From Bacteroidales bacterium (lineage in GTDB: Bacteria; Bacteroidota; Bacteroidia; Bacteroidales; Porphyromonadaceae), in contig SFHG01000003.1 of NCBI GenBank assembly GCA_004555765.1, forward strand, positions 4,313 to 68,312: a stretch of 64,000 nt of DNA, in the 5' to 3' direction. Below the pieces are notes generated by a model that was given only the letters and a program-made list of their open reading frames with translations, did not search any database and was not told where the DNA came from. Position 1 is the stretch's first letter, and every line of letters starts with the position of its first letter. The translations under genes were made by a program, and so were the position numbers. Shown here in pieces: positions 34,257 to 43,686 of the stretch.

Positions 34257-36800
34257 ATGGCTACAAAGACAAAGACTTCCTTCAATAAGCGCCAAGAAGC
34301 CGAGCGCCCCCGTAAATCCCCGCGTTTCCGCGGAGGAGAGGCTTCCCACGGCTCGGCCTCTTCCATCTGGAGACAGGAGCGTGTCATCAGCAATCCCCTC
34401 ATCCTCAGGTTCGTCTTGGGACTTATCCTCGGCGTCTTCACGCTGTACCTGCTCTTTGCATTCGGATCATACCTCATTGACGGGGCGGCCAATCAGAGTC
34501 TCTTTCTCGACACGGCTTCTCCGGACGAAATGGCAACCGAAGTCAGAGGTAACGTGGGCGTAAAGGGCTCGCAATTGATGCACAACGTGGTCAACGGCTG
34601 GCTCGGTCTGGGCTTCGTCTTCATCATCTACCTCCTCGGATTCGTCAGCTTGTCACTGATGGTCAAGTTGCGCACAAACACCCTCAAACACATCATCTTC
34701 TCGGTGACGATGGCTTTTTGGACCGCACTTGCCTTAAGTCTTTTACCCGAAGGGTGGACACGCTCGTGGTTCTTCCTGCCCGGTGGCGTAATCGGTCAGA
34801 TGATGTCTAAGAGTCTCGAAACCTCCATCGGCGTGGTGGGCATCTATCTGCTCCTCGGGCTGGTGCTTGTCCTGCTCCTATTCCTTTCCTTCGGCTCCCT
34901 CCAAGAGCGATACACGCATTGGAGTAAGAAACGCGCCGAGAAAATCTTAGAGACACCCGAAGAAGCACCCCACCCGGCAAAAACTCCGGAAGCAGACGAG
35001 CAACCGCTCCCTACTGAGGAAAAAGATGCCGATGAGCCTCTCTTGGTCGCAGAAACCGACCCCGTACCCGATCCTGTGGATGACGGGCAGGAAGAACCGG
35101 CCGTGTCCGTAAACGGCGAGGATTGGACGCCGGAAGAAGACGATACCGATGTGGTAACCTCCAACACGCCCAATCCAAGCCGGGAGGCAGGGGATGTCAA
35201 GCTCGAAGTAGTCGACAACAGAAGTATGGAGGATGAAGTGGATGCCCGAACCGTAGCCGCCACTTCGGAAGAACTCGTCGCCAAACTCGGTCCCTACGAC
35301 CCCCGGAAAGAACTCTCGGGATACCTTTTCCCCGGTCTCGACCTTCTCAAAAAGTATGACCAAGAGAATACCGAGATCGATCAGAGCGAAATCCAGTCCA
35401 ATAAGGAACTCATCACAAACACCTTCAAGAGCTTTAATATAGATATCCTCTCCATCACCGCGACTGTGGGTCCCGCCATTACGCTCTACGAAGTGGTTCC
35501 AGCAGCCGGGGTACACATATCCCGCATTCGGGGTCTGGAGGAAAATATCGCGATGTCCCTGTCGGCGCTCGGCATTCGCATCATAGCCCCTATGCCTGGC
35601 AAAGGGACCATCGGACTCGAAGTGCCCAATAAGAAGCCTCAGATTGTGTCCATGCGGAGTGTCATCGCGTCCAATAAGTTCCAAACGTCCAAGGCAGACC
35701 TTCCCATAGCTCTCGGTCGAACGATTACGAACGAAGTCTTCGTCTTCGACCTCGCCAAAGCCCCACACCTCCTTGTCGCGGGAGCCACCGGGCAGGGCAA
35801 ATCGGTCGGGCTTAACGCGATCATTACTTCGCTCCTCTACACTAAGCACCCATCGGAGCTCAAGTTCGTGATGGTCGACCCGAAGATGGTCGAATTTTCG
35901 ATGTATTCACTCATCGAGAAACACTATATGGCCAAGCTCCCGGGCGAAGAACAGGTCATCATCACCGATACCAAACGTGTCGCGGCGACCCTGAACTCCC
36001 TTTGCCAAGAGATGGACGACCGCTACGAGCTCCTCGCGGCTGCCCACGTCCGCAACATCAAGGAGTATAACGAGCTTTTCGTAAACCGTCGCCTCAATCC
36101 CGAAAAGGGTCACCGTTACCTCCCCTACATAGTCCTCATCATCGACGAGTACGGCGACCTGCTCATCACGGCCGGTAAAGAAATAGAGATTCCCATCACC
36201 CGTCTGGCTCAAAAAGCACGAGCCATCGGCATTCACGCAATCATAGCCACCCAAAGACCCACAGCCAAGATCATCACCGGTGCCATTAAGGCCAATTTTC
36301 CCGGCCGCATCGCCTTCCGCGTCACTTCCAGTATGGACTCCCGTATCATCCTTGACACCACCGGAGCCAACCGCCTCGTGGGCAAAGGCGACCTTCTCTA
36401 TCAGAGTGGCAGTAATATGACGCGTGTACAGTGCGCTTTCGTCGACACACCGGAAGTGAACGCCATCGTGGACTTCATCTCCGCCCAAAGGGGCTACACG
36501 GAGGCTTACGAGCTTCCTGAAGTGACGGACGATAAGAGTACTACGGGATCGCCTTCCGACGGTACAGGTATGGCGCTTGACCCCAACGACAAGGACGAGA
36601 TATTCGATGAAGTAGCACGGATGTTGGTATTGGAGCAGAGAGCCTCCATCTCGCTTATCCAGCAAAAATTCTCCATCGGGTACAACCGTGCCGCACGGCT
36701 TATGAATCAACTCGTAGCAGGCGGCATCGTTACTCCGAAAGAGGGCAATAAACCCCAGGACGTGATACCCGCTTCCATCGAGGAATTGGATGCCGACTAA
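34257..36800 (+). CDS. ftsK: DNA translocase FtsK/SpoIIIE family
   Basis: An 847-residue septal DNA pump. Four hydrophobic segments fall within residues 40-215. A Pro/Glu/Asp-rich linker follows (roughly 225-340). The motor has the Walker A motif GATGQGKS (Lys515), Walker B IVLIIDEYGDLL and the signature ATQRPTAKIITG. The C-terminal gamma winged helix (EQRASISLIQQKFSIGYNRAARLMNQL) reads KOPS-like polarity signals. It segregates chromosome ends at division and activates XerCD at dif. A linker this short is usual in the phylum. Confidence 0.95.
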   Translation: MATKTKTSFNKRQEAERPRKSPRFRGGEASHGSASSIWRQERVISNPLILRFVLGLILGVFTLYLLFAFGSYLIDGAANQSLFLDTASPDEMATEVRGNVGVKGSQLMHNVVNGWLGLGFVFIIYLLGFVSLSLMVKLRTNTLKHIIFSVTMAFWTALALSLLPEGWTRSWFFLPGGVIGQMMSKSLETSIGVVGIYLLLGLVLVLLLFLSFGSLQERYTHWSKKRAEKILETPEEAPHPAKTPEADEQPLPTEEKDADEPLLVAETDPVPDPVDDGQEEPAVSVNGEDWTPEEDDTDVVTSNTPNPSREAGDVKLEVVDNRSMEDEVDARTVAATSEELVAKLGPYDPRKELSGYLFPGLDLLKKYDQENTEIDQSEIQSNKELITNTFKSFNIDILSITATVGPAITLYEVVPAAGVHISRIRGLEENIAMSLSALGIRIIAPMPGKGTIGLEVPNKKPQIVSMRSVIASNKFQTSKADLPIALGRTITNEVFVFDLAKAPHLLVAGATGQGKSVGLNAIITSLLYTKHPSELKFVMVDPKMVEFSMYSLIEKHYMAKLPGEEQVIITDTKRVAATLNSLCQEMDDRYELLAAAHVRNIKEYNELFVNRRLNPEKGHRYLPYIVLIIDEYGDLLITAGKEIEIPITRLAQKARAIGIHAIIATQRPTAKIITGAIKANFPGRIAFRVTSSMDSRIILDTTGANRLVGKGDLLYQSGSNMTRVQCAFVDTPEVNAIVDFISAQRGYTEAYELPEVTDDKSTTGSPSDGTGMALDPNDKDEIFDEVARMLVLEQRASISLIQQKFSIGYNRAARLMNQLVAGGIVTPKEGNKPQDVIPASIEELDAD

Positions 36801-36850
36801 ACTTCCGTCCCTTTCGGACATCAAAAAGAGAAAGGAAAGAGCAAGAAAAG

Positions 36851-36940
36851 GGATACGGACCAAAATTTTCTTTCCGGTCAGACCAAAAAATTTATTTGGT
36901 ACAGATCAAGAGAAGGCTCCGGTACAGACCGAAATTTTTG
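36851..36940. repeat. Dispersed intergenic repeat, copy 10
   Basis: GGATACGGACCAAAATTTTCTTT, CCGGTCAGACC, TTTGGTACAGATC and CCGGTACAGACCG half-sites between ftsK and lolA. Confidence 0.65.
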
Positions 36941-36983
36941 ACCTCCCCGCTTGTAACGCAAACAGACACTGAAAAAGAAACTT

Positions 36984-37601
36984 ATGAGAAAGATAATCCT
37001 TGCCTTTTTGGCACTCTTTACCGTCCTTTCCGGTTTCGCCGCTACGCCCGTTTTGGACAAGATAATAGCCGCCGCCGATGCCTCCAAAGGTCTCCGGATC
37101 ACTTTCGTCATCTCTATGGACGGCGAAAAAGAGGTGGAAGGCAATTACTGGGCGTATGGCAAAAAGTTCCACTTCACCACCCGGCAAATGAAAGCGTGGT
37201 ACGACGGCACGAACCTCTGGGTCTATCTTGAGCAGAACGGCGAAGTAAACCTCTCTCTTCCGATGAAGGAAGACCTCGCGATGATTAATCCCCTCCTCAA
37301 CCTCTCCGAAGTACGCAAAGAAGCCTTTTCCGTCACCGAAACCAAAGTGCCGGGCAAAGGGTACCGCGTCACCGCCAAACCTAAAGGCAAAACGTCTTCC
37401 CAAATAGCCGGCCTCACGGCAGAAGCCACAGAGAAGTACCTCCCTACCCTTATCCGGATCAAAGAGAAAGGCAGCACTTCGGACATCAAAGTAACCGTAA
37501 AGAGTCTCGAAAAAGGACCGTACAAAGAGATGACAGAAGACGGGTTCTTCGCTTTCAGCACAAACAAACTGCCGGGCAAACCGGTTATAGACTTGAGATG
37601 A
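36984..37601 (+). CDS. Outer-membrane lipoprotein carrier LolA-like protein
   Basis: A 205-residue periplasmic protein with a signal peptide (residues 1-19, cleaved after SGFA). The single-domain beta-sheet pattern (ITFVISMDGEKEVEGNYWAYGKKFHFTT, AWYDGTNLWVYLEQNGEVNL) matches the LolA/LolB half-barrel family that carries lipoproteins to the outer membrane. It belongs to the diverged Bacteroidota branch, so carrier function is inferred from fold. The position between ftsK and trxB resembles other Bacteroidales, from memory. Confidence 0.8.
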   Translation: MRKIILAFLALFTVLSGFAATPVLDKIIAAADASKGLRITFVISMDGEKEVEGNYWAYGKKFHFTTRQMKAWYDGTNLWVYLEQNGEVNLSLPMKEDLAMINPLLNLSEVRKEAFSVTETKVPGKGYRVTAKPKGKTSSQIAGLTAEATEKYLPTLIRIKEKGSTSDIKVTVKSLEKGPYKEMTEDGFFAFSTNKLPGKPVIDLR

Positions 37602-37648
37602 TCCTTTCTCAAGTCAAGTAAACTATTTGAACATCAAATCATACGCTT

Positions 37649-38596
37649 ATGAGCAACAACGTCACGAAGACAAGAGTATTCATCATCGGTACCGGTCCCG
37701 CCGGATACACGTCCGCCATTTACGCTTCGAGGGCAAACCTCTCCCCGCTCGTCATCGAAGGCATCCAACCCGGAGGTCAGCTCACGACGACGACCGAGAT
37801 TGAGAACTTTCCCGGTTTCCCCGAAGGTATCACCGGGGTCGAGCTTATGGACTTGATGAAGAAGCAGGCAGAGCGCTTCGGAGCACGTTTCATCACGGGC
37901 GAAGTGACGAGCATAGACCTGTCCAAGCGCCCGTTCACGGCTCAAATCAATAACGGCGAAAGCGTCGTGGAGGCCGAGACCGTAGTCATCGCCACAGGTG
38001 CATCCGCCAGATACCTCGGTCTGCCGGACGAAAACAAATACGCCGGTATGGGCGTGAGTGCTTGTGCGACATGTGACGGATTCTTTTACCGCAATCAAAA
38101 GGTAGCCGTGGTGGGCGGAGGAGACACCGCGTGTGAGGAGGCCATTTATCTCTCTTCCCTGGCCTCCAAAGTGTATATGATCGTCCGCAGAGACGAGTTG
38201 CGTGCTTCCAAAGTAATGGCAGACAGGGTAATGAATAACCCCAAAATCGAAGTACTCTGGAACACACAGACCGAAGGACTCTATGGAGAAAACGGAGTCG
38301 CGGGCGCGCACCTCGTCAAGAACAAAGGCAAGGAAAACGAAGAACACTACGACCTCGAGATAGACGGATTTTTCCTCGCCATCGGTCACAAGCCCAATAC
38401 AGACTTCCTCTCCGGTCAAATCACACTCGATGAGACGGGATACATCAAGACGGTGGAAGGCACTGTACGCACCAATATCGACGGTGTCTACGCTGCCGGA
38501 GACTGTGCCGACCCTCATTACCGCCAAGCCATTACGAGTGCCGGCACAGGGTGTCAGGCGGCCATTGAGGCGGAGCGTTTCTTGGCTTGCCATTGA
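37649..38596 (+). CDS. trxB: Thioredoxin reductase
   Basis: A 315-residue low-molecular-weight NADPH/FAD reductase. The N-terminal GTGPAGYTSAIYASRANL binds FAD. The redox disulfide is CATC at residues 139-142, GGGDTACEEAIYLSSLA binds NADPH, and DGVYAAGDCADPHYRQA closes the FAD domain. It reduces thioredoxin in the cytoplasm. A perfect 16-bp hairpin follows 32 bases after the stop. Confidence 0.96.
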   Translation: MSNNVTKTRVFIIGTGPAGYTSAIYASRANLSPLVIEGIQPGGQLTTTTEIENFPGFPEGITGVELMDLMKKQAERFGARFITGEVTSIDLSKRPFTAQINNGESVVEAETVVIATGASARYLGLPDENKYAGMGVSACATCDGFFYRNQKVAVVGGGDTACEEAIYLSSLASKVYMIVRRDELRASKVMADRVMNNPKIEVLWNTQTEGLYGENGVAGAHLVKNKGKENEEHYDLEIDGFFLAIGHKPNTDFLSGQITLDETGYIKTVEGTVRTNIDGVYAAGDCADPHYRQAITSAGTGCQAAIEAERFLACH

Positions 38597-38628
38597 GAGA
38601 AAGCAGAGACACCCGTAAGGCATATTGA

Positions 38629-38668
38629 TTTAGGTCTGTATCTCGCGAGGATGAGATACAGACCTAAA
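38629..38668. terminator. Bidirectional hairpin after trxB
   Basis: TTTAGGTCTGTATCTC (38629-38644) and GAGATACAGACCTAAA (38653-38668) are exact reverse complements around an 8-base loop. The A/T ends could serve either direction. Confidence 0.75.
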
Positions 38669-38720
38669 AATTAATTTCGGCCCGTACCTTTTCAGCAGGA
38701 GATACGGACCGAATTTTTTG
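38629..38720. repeat. Dispersed palindromic intergenic repeat, copy 11
   Basis: The perfect hairpin 38629-38668 is followed by TTTCGGCCCGTACC and GGAGATACGGACCGAA, a second divergent module. Confidence 0.75.
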
Positions 38721-38739
38721 GGGATTAGTGTTGGTAGGA

Positions 38740-39060
38740 CGTGAAAAGATGTGGACAAGTAACTCCTCAGGTGTGCATAAGCTGTGGAAAGATTATGCGT
38801 AACTTTATCGTAATTTCTTTGGAAGTCCGAAGAAAAATCTTATGAGGCAATAATCCTGAGATGACCAAACTTTCGAGAAAAAAGTTATCCCTCCGCTTTC
38901 CACACGCTCTCCCCTACCCTTTTCCACATCAAGAAGTCCGATAGATAGGGAGTTCTAAGGACTTTTCCACACTTTCCACATGCTTATGATTCATCATCTA
39001 TTGTATGTATCTATTCTTTATGAGAGAATATCATATATAAAACAATAAGAAAAAGAAAAG
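38740..39060. other. Candidate chromosomal replication origin (oriC)
   Basis: The 672-base gap between trxB and the susR-like gene holds a cluster of DnaA-box-like nonamers. TGTGGACAA (38750), TGTGCATAA (38772) and TGTGGAAAG (38783) point one way. CTTTCCACA (38896), TTTTCCACA (38920), TTTTCCACA (38963) and CTTTCCACA (38972) point the other. Each differs by one or two bases from TTATCCACA or its complement. A very A/T-rich stretch follows (38981-39060, with ATATCATATATAAAACAATAAG), a likely unwinding element. Two parS sites are within 18 kb. No dnaA gene is in the window. The remaining 39061-39268 shows nothing I can name. Confidence 0.72.
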
Positions 39061-39268
39061 ATGGATCGGTGGAGACTCCTTTCGACAGGTTCCGGTCGCT
39101 TCCGTCAGTTGCGTCTTGCTTTCGAGACATATTGCGAAGATACTTTCACGGAAAACTTTGTCTTTATGTGCCTGTACATTTGTACACAGGTATCGGTAGT
39201 ACCGGGTCGAGGGCGGGTAGTAAGGGATATTTTGGTAATTTTATCGCGGATTACCTACGTCGGACAAA

Positions 39269-40924
39269 ATGGAAAAACGACCCGGGAACTTTGTTTCACT
39301 GTGTTTAGCGCTTTTTTTGATGTCGCTGATGAACCTGTCTTCTTGTAAAGGAGGCGGGCAGGTGTCCGGCAATTTTCCGGAGGAAAAGGCTCTCTTGGAT
39401 ACTTTGGATGCTTCGGTAAGAAACAGGGAACGCTATTTTGCCCGAAAAGAGGAGACCATCCGCCAACTTCACGGTGAGCTCTCGGCCGCCGCTTCGGACA
39501 GTGCCCGCCTCGAAATCCTCGGGGCACTCGGTGAGGCTTTTTTGAGTTACCGCTTCGACTCTGCGTTTCATTATGTCCGGTTGAAGGAAGAGCTTATATC
39601 CGAGTCTCCGGACTTCTCGAAGGAAGAGAAAGCAAAAGTACTGTTCGATAAAGTTCTCGTGTTTACCTCTGCCGGTCTTTTCAAAGAGGCCACCGATATT
39701 CTCGAGGTCCAAGATATCCTTTCCCTGAGCTCCGAGACCAAAAAATACGCCCTTTGGGTCGCTTCCAAGACCTACTATGACCTCACGGCTTACACCTATT
39801 CCGTAAGCGGCGTGGACAGTATATACAGGGAGAAAACCCTCTCTTACAGTCGCAGTCTTCTGTCTATGCTCTCCAAGGATTCTTGGATGTACAACTTTGT
39901 GCGGGGTCACGAGCGTATTATGGCGGGTGACTTACAGGGAGCGATCCGGAGTTTTGAGACTATACTCGGGATGAGTGGCGTACCGTCGCACTCCCGCTCT
40001 ATATCCGAAGCTATCTTGGGTGACCTTTACTCCGAAAAAGGAGAAGAGGAGAAGAGTCTCGTGCATTACGCCCGAAGTGCCATCCTCGACCTGCACAACG
40101 CCACGAGGGAAAATACCTCCCTCATCAAGCTCTCCCGCCTTCTCTTCGGAAAAGGGGACTTGGATCGGTCGTATCTCTACGCTCAGACGGCTTTGGAGGA
40201 TGCCACATTCTATAACGCGTATCACCGCAAGATAGACGTGGCGGATATTCTTCCTCTCATAGAAAACAGACGTTATATTCTTTTGGACATCCAAAAAAAT
40301 ACCCTGTCTTCAGGGCTCATCCTTGTGGTAGCGCTCTGCGTGGCACTCATAGTCCTCTCGCTCATCGTATTCGGTCAGGTCAAAAAACTGAGACGGGCAC
40401 ATCGCACCATCGCGGCTCACAACGCCTCTCTTTCCGCCATCAATAGAGAACTGATGGAAGTCAACACAATCAAGGACGAGTACATCGGGCTCTCTTTCTT
40501 CAACGACTCCTCCCACATCAAAAAGCTCGAAGGGCTCTACCGCTTTGTGGGCAATAAGCTGAGGGACAAAAAATATGCGGACATCAAGGAGGCTTTTGAC
40601 CCGAAGGAGCTTCAGAAGGAGCGCGAGAATATGTACGAAAATTTCGACGTCACTTTTCTCCGTCTCTTTCCCAATTTCATAGACCGCTACAATGCTCTTT
40701 TTCCACCCGAAGAACGTGAGCGGCCTTCCTCAGGGAGGCTGACGACGGAGATGCGCATCTTCGCACTCATACGCCTCGGCATCTCCAAGAGCGACGACAT
40801 CGCCGGCTTCCTCGATTACTCCGTCCACACCATCAATACCTACAAGACGAGAGTGAAAAACAAATCCTCCCTTGACAATGCACTCTTCGAGGATGCCATC
40901 CTCGCCATCGACGCACGTCTCTGA
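39269..40924 (+). CDS. susR: SusR-like membrane-spanning transcriptional regulator (TPR, TM, DUF6377-type, HTH)
   Basis: A 551-residue protein. The N-terminal signal ends MNLSSC, a possible lipobox. Residues 30-340 are a helical TPR-like sensor. One membrane helix (SSGLILVVALCVALIVLSLIVFG, about 348-370) is followed by a coiled segment. The C-terminal ~150 residues contain DEYIGLSFFNDSSHIKKLEGLYRFV and a LuxR-like helix-turn-helix, GISKSDDIAGFLDYSVHTINTYKTRVKNKS. This is the layout of SusR and its relatives: a periplasmic sugar sensor with a cytoplasmic DNA-binding tail. Location just upstream of susB-C-D-E-A supports maltose/starch control. The symbol is by analogy. Confidence 0.75.
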   Translation: MEKRPGNFVSLCLALFLMSLMNLSSCKGGGQVSGNFPEEKALLDTLDASVRNRERYFARKEETIRQLHGELSAAASDSARLEILGALGEAFLSYRFDSAFHYVRLKEELISESPDFSKEEKAKVLFDKVLVFTSAGLFKEATDILEVQDILSLSSETKKYALWVASKTYYDLTAYTYSVSGVDSIYREKTLSYSRSLLSMLSKDSWMYNFVRGHERIMAGDLQGAIRSFETILGMSGVPSHSRSISEAILGDLYSEKGEEEKSLVHYARSAILDLHNATRENTSLIKLSRLLFGKGDLDRSYLYAQTALEDATFYNAYHRKIDVADILPLIENRRYILLDIQKNTLSSGLILVVALCVALIVLSLIVFGQVKKLRRAHRTIAAHNASLSAINRELMEVNTIKDEYIGLSFFNDSSHIKKLEGLYRFVGNKLRDKKYADIKEAFDPKELQKERENMYENFDVTFLRLFPNFIDRYNALFPPEERERPSSGRLTTEMRIFALIRLGISKSDDIAGFLDYSVHTINTYKTRVKNKSSLDNALFEDAILAIDARL

Positions 40925-40940
40925 CTACTTAATTATTTTT

Positions 40941-41026
40941 GGTCGTATCGGGACGATCTCCTTGGTCTGTATCTTTTTTACTCGTGGTACAGGTCGGGAC
41001 GATCTCTCCGGTCTGTACCTTTTTTC
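40941..41026. repeat. Dispersed intergenic repeat, copy 12 (tandem)
   Basis: Two similar modules, each running from GG(T/A)CG..T or GGTACAGG through CGGGACGATCTC to GGTCTGTA(T/C)C and a T-tract (40960-40978 and 40991-41026). Both look like terminators for the regulator gene. Confidence 0.7.
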
Positions 41027-41091
41027 GGATCGGTTTAAGCGGGAAAAACTTTTTTCACTGAGAAAAAGGATCAAAAAGGATTAGTTTTCCG

Positions 41092-41219
41092 TTATATTTT
41101 TACCCCACGAAGAAAACCATATCTATCTGAAAATCAGATTAAATAAGATTATATTTCGGCTGAAACGGTTATATATTTCGGTCACTATTTTTATTGGGGT
41201 AAAGTATTGCCTAACTTTG
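41092..41219 (+). promoter_or_regulatory. Promoter and possible operator region of the sus genes
   Basis: The -7 box TAACTTTG (41212-41219) is a perfect TAnnTTTG; a T-run at 41188-41191 sits about where the -33 box belongs. Upstream are three TTATATTT-type sites: 41092, TTATATTTCGG at 41149 and TTATATATTTCGG at 41169, the last two about two helical turns apart. These may bind the SusR-like regulator. The 146-base leader up to susB has no clear structure. Confidence 0.6.
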
Positions 41220-41365
41220 TTTCGTTATTAAAATGCAACGGGGTTTAGGGGATACCTTTCCCGTAGCTTTTACGAATATAAAACTTTTATCCCGAATTTC
41301 AGAAATACAGTTCAATGAATACCCCCAAATGAGGGTTTCGCTTTTATCTACAATAAGATTCAGAG

Positions 41366-43495
41366 ATGAGTACAATCCGCACCACACTCCTATCCTCGCT
41401 CTTGTTCCTCACTCTCTCTGCCACGGCACAAAAGGCAGAGGAGACTACGCTCCGGTCGCCGGACGGGAACCTGTCGCTGACGTTTGCCCTCACGGACTCG
41501 GGCGAGCCGACGTATGCCCTCTCTTTCAAAAATCGGACGGTCACCAAGCCGAGCCGCTTGGGGTTCTATCTCGCAGATAACCCAGAGGGCGACCTCACGG
41601 CGGACTTTGAGGTCGTGAAGACCATGGAGGACACTTTTGACGAAACCTGGATACCCGTCTGGGGCGAAGTCTCGAAGGTGCGCAACCACTACAACGAGCT
41701 TTTCGTGACGCTCCGACAGAAAGCGAACGGTCGGGAGATGGGCATCCGTTTCCGCCTCTTTGATGACGGTCTCGGATTCCGCTACGAGTTCCCCGACCAA
41801 GAGAAGCTCACCTATTTTACGGTCAAAGAGGAAGCCACCGAGTTTGCGATGCCTGCAGACCACACCGCGTGGTGGTTGTGTGGTGACTACGATACGGAGG
41901 AGTACGACTACACCGAGAGCCGGCTCTCCGAGATACGCGGACTTTACGACAAAGCGCACATCTATAATGCCTCGCAGTACGATTTCTCTAAAACCGGCGT
42001 GCAGACTCCCCTTCAGATGAAGACGGACGATGGTCTGTATCTCAATATCCACGAGGCCGCACTGATCGACTTCCCCGCCATCAACCTCGAGCTGGACGAG
42101 AAAGCGAACATCCTCCGCGTCCACCTCACTCCGGACGCTCAGGGCAATAAGGGTCACGTCCAAACGGCGTTCAATACCCCGTGGCGCACGATCATCGTCA
42201 GCGATGATGCGCGGGACATCCTCGCTTCCAAGCTCGTCTACAATCTTAACGACCCCTCGGTCATCGAAGATACCTCTTGGATTAAGCCCATGAAGTATAT
42301 GGGCATCTGGTGGGAAATGATTACTGGTAAGTCCACCTGGGCTTACACGGACGACCTCCGCAGTGTCCATCTCGGTAAGACCGATTACTCTATGGTCAAG
42401 CCCAATGGTCGTCACGGTGCGAATACGAAGCACGTCAAAAGCTATATCGACTTCGCCTCCAAACACGGCATCAAAGGGCTTCTCGTAGAGGGTTGGAACG
42501 TCGGCTGGGAGGACTGGTTCGGAAATGAGAAAGATTACGTCTTCGACTTTGTGACGCCCTACCCCGACTTCGATGTCAAGGAGATTACGGAGTACGCCAA
42601 GGAGAAAGGTGTCGAGATGGTGATGCACCACGAGACGAGCTCTTCCGTGCGTAATTACGAGCGCCACCTCAAGGATGCCTTCGACTTTATGAATAAGTGG
42701 GGATACAAGTCCGTGAAGACGGGCTATGTGGGCGACATCCTGCCTCGCGGTGAGCACCACTACGGTCAGTGGCTCGTGAATCATTACCTCTACGTGGTCA
42801 AAGAGGCGGCCAAGCATCACATTATGGTCAATGCCCACGAGAGCGTCCACATGACGGGACTTTCGCGCACCTACCCCAACCTTCTCTCTCAGGAGTCTGC
42901 AAAAGGGCAGGAGTTCCAGACGGGTGGCAACCCCGCCAATCACCTTACGATACTGCCTTTTGGGCGTCTCATCGGAGGTCCGATGGACTACACACCGGGC
43001 ATCGTGATGTTTGATCTCTCAAGGCTTAACCCCGATAACCCCAATAAAGTCCGCACCACGATAGGCAACCAGCTCGGCTCTTACCTCACGATGTACACAC
43101 CCCTCCAGATGGCGGCCGACCTCAAGGAACACTACGAGGAGAGAATGGATGCTTTCGAGTTCATTAAAGCGGTACCCGTCGAGTGGCAGGACAGCAAGTA
43201 CCTCGAAGCAGAGCCCGGGCGCTACATCACCGTGGCACGTAAGGACAAGCACTCCGAAGACTGGTATATCGGCAGCGTCAGCGGCGTCAACCGCGAGACG
43301 AAGATCAAGCTCGATTTCCTCACCCCGGGCGTGAAATACGAAGCCAAAATTTGGCAGGACAAAAAAGACGCACACTATCAGACCAACCAGTACGCGTACA
43401 GCATCACCACGAAGAAAGTCACGAATAAGAGTACCCTCATGCTTAACGAAGTCGAAGGCGGCGGCTTTGCCGTCATTCTCCGCGCCGTTAAGTAA
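41366..43495 (+). CDS. susB: Alpha-glucosidase, glycoside hydrolase family 97 (SusB)
   Basis: A 709-residue secreted enzyme with signal peptide (residues 1-21, SATAQ). It is full length: N-terminal beta-super-sandwich, (beta/alpha)8 barrel, C-terminal sheet. His421, Glu423, Glu492 (NAHES) and Glu516 (QEFQTGGNP) fall at a constant offset of 16 from His437, Glu439, Glu508 and Glu532 of the B. thetaiotaomicron SusB active site as I recall it. That pattern belongs to the calcium-dependent inverting group, so hydrolysis of alpha-glucosidic bonds with inversion is expected. It should release glucose from maltodextrins in the periplasm. Confidence 0.95.
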   Translation: MSTIRTTLLSSLLFLTLSATAQKAEETTLRSPDGNLSLTFALTDSGEPTYALSFKNRTVTKPSRLGFYLADNPEGDLTADFEVVKTMEDTFDETWIPVWGEVSKVRNHYNELFVTLRQKANGREMGIRFRLFDDGLGFRYEFPDQEKLTYFTVKEEATEFAMPADHTAWWLCGDYDTEEYDYTESRLSEIRGLYDKAHIYNASQYDFSKTGVQTPLQMKTDDGLYLNIHEAALIDFPAINLELDEKANILRVHLTPDAQGNKGHVQTAFNTPWRTIIVSDDARDILASKLVYNLNDPSVIEDTSWIKPMKYMGIWWEMITGKSTWAYTDDLRSVHLGKTDYSMVKPNGRHGANTKHVKSYIDFASKHGIKGLLVEGWNVGWEDWFGNEKDYVFDFVTPYPDFDVKEITEYAKEKGVEMVMHHETSSSVRNYERHLKDAFDFMNKWGYKSVKTGYVGDILPRGEHHYGQWLVNHYLYVVKEAAKHHIMVNAHESVHMTGLSRTYPNLLSQESAKGQEFQTGGNPANHLTILPFGRLIGGPMDYTPGIVMFDLSRLNPDNPNKVRTTIGNQLGSYLTMYTPLQMAADLKEHYEERMDAFEFIKAVPVEWQDSKYLEAEPGRYITVARKDKHSEDWYIGSVSGVNRETKIKLDFLTPGVKYEAKIWQDKKDAHYQTNQYAYSITTKKVTNKSTLMLNEVEGGGFAVILRAVK

Positions 43496-43529
43496 GGCGG
43501 AAGGGCTGCCCTCAGGAGAAGACTTTTAC

Positions 43530-43610
43530 GAGATACGTACCGAAACGAAATCCCCGGTCTGTACCTTTTCCGATCGAGATACAGACCGGGAAGTTCGCGA
43601 GACACGTACC
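43530..43610. repeat. Dispersed intergenic repeat, copy 13
   Basis: GAGATACGTACCG, CCCCGGTCTGTACC with TTTTCC, GAGATACAGACCGGGAA and GAGACACGTACC half-sites between susB and susC. A partial terminator here could lower susC relative to susB. Confidence 0.7.
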
Positions 43611-43686
43611 AGAATTTCCGCCCCTCTTTGGCACACCCGATTACCACTTTTTGAGATCAATAATCTCCACACAACATTCCACTGTT

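Noticed and set aside
39061..39348. 95-residue ORF between the origin region and the regulator gene
   Set aside because: Overlaps the start of the susR-like gene in another frame and has no recognisable protein character.
42032..42043. GGTCTGTATCTC inside susB
   Set aside because: One half-site only, with no inverted partner nearby, and it encodes conserved GH97 sequence; probably chance.
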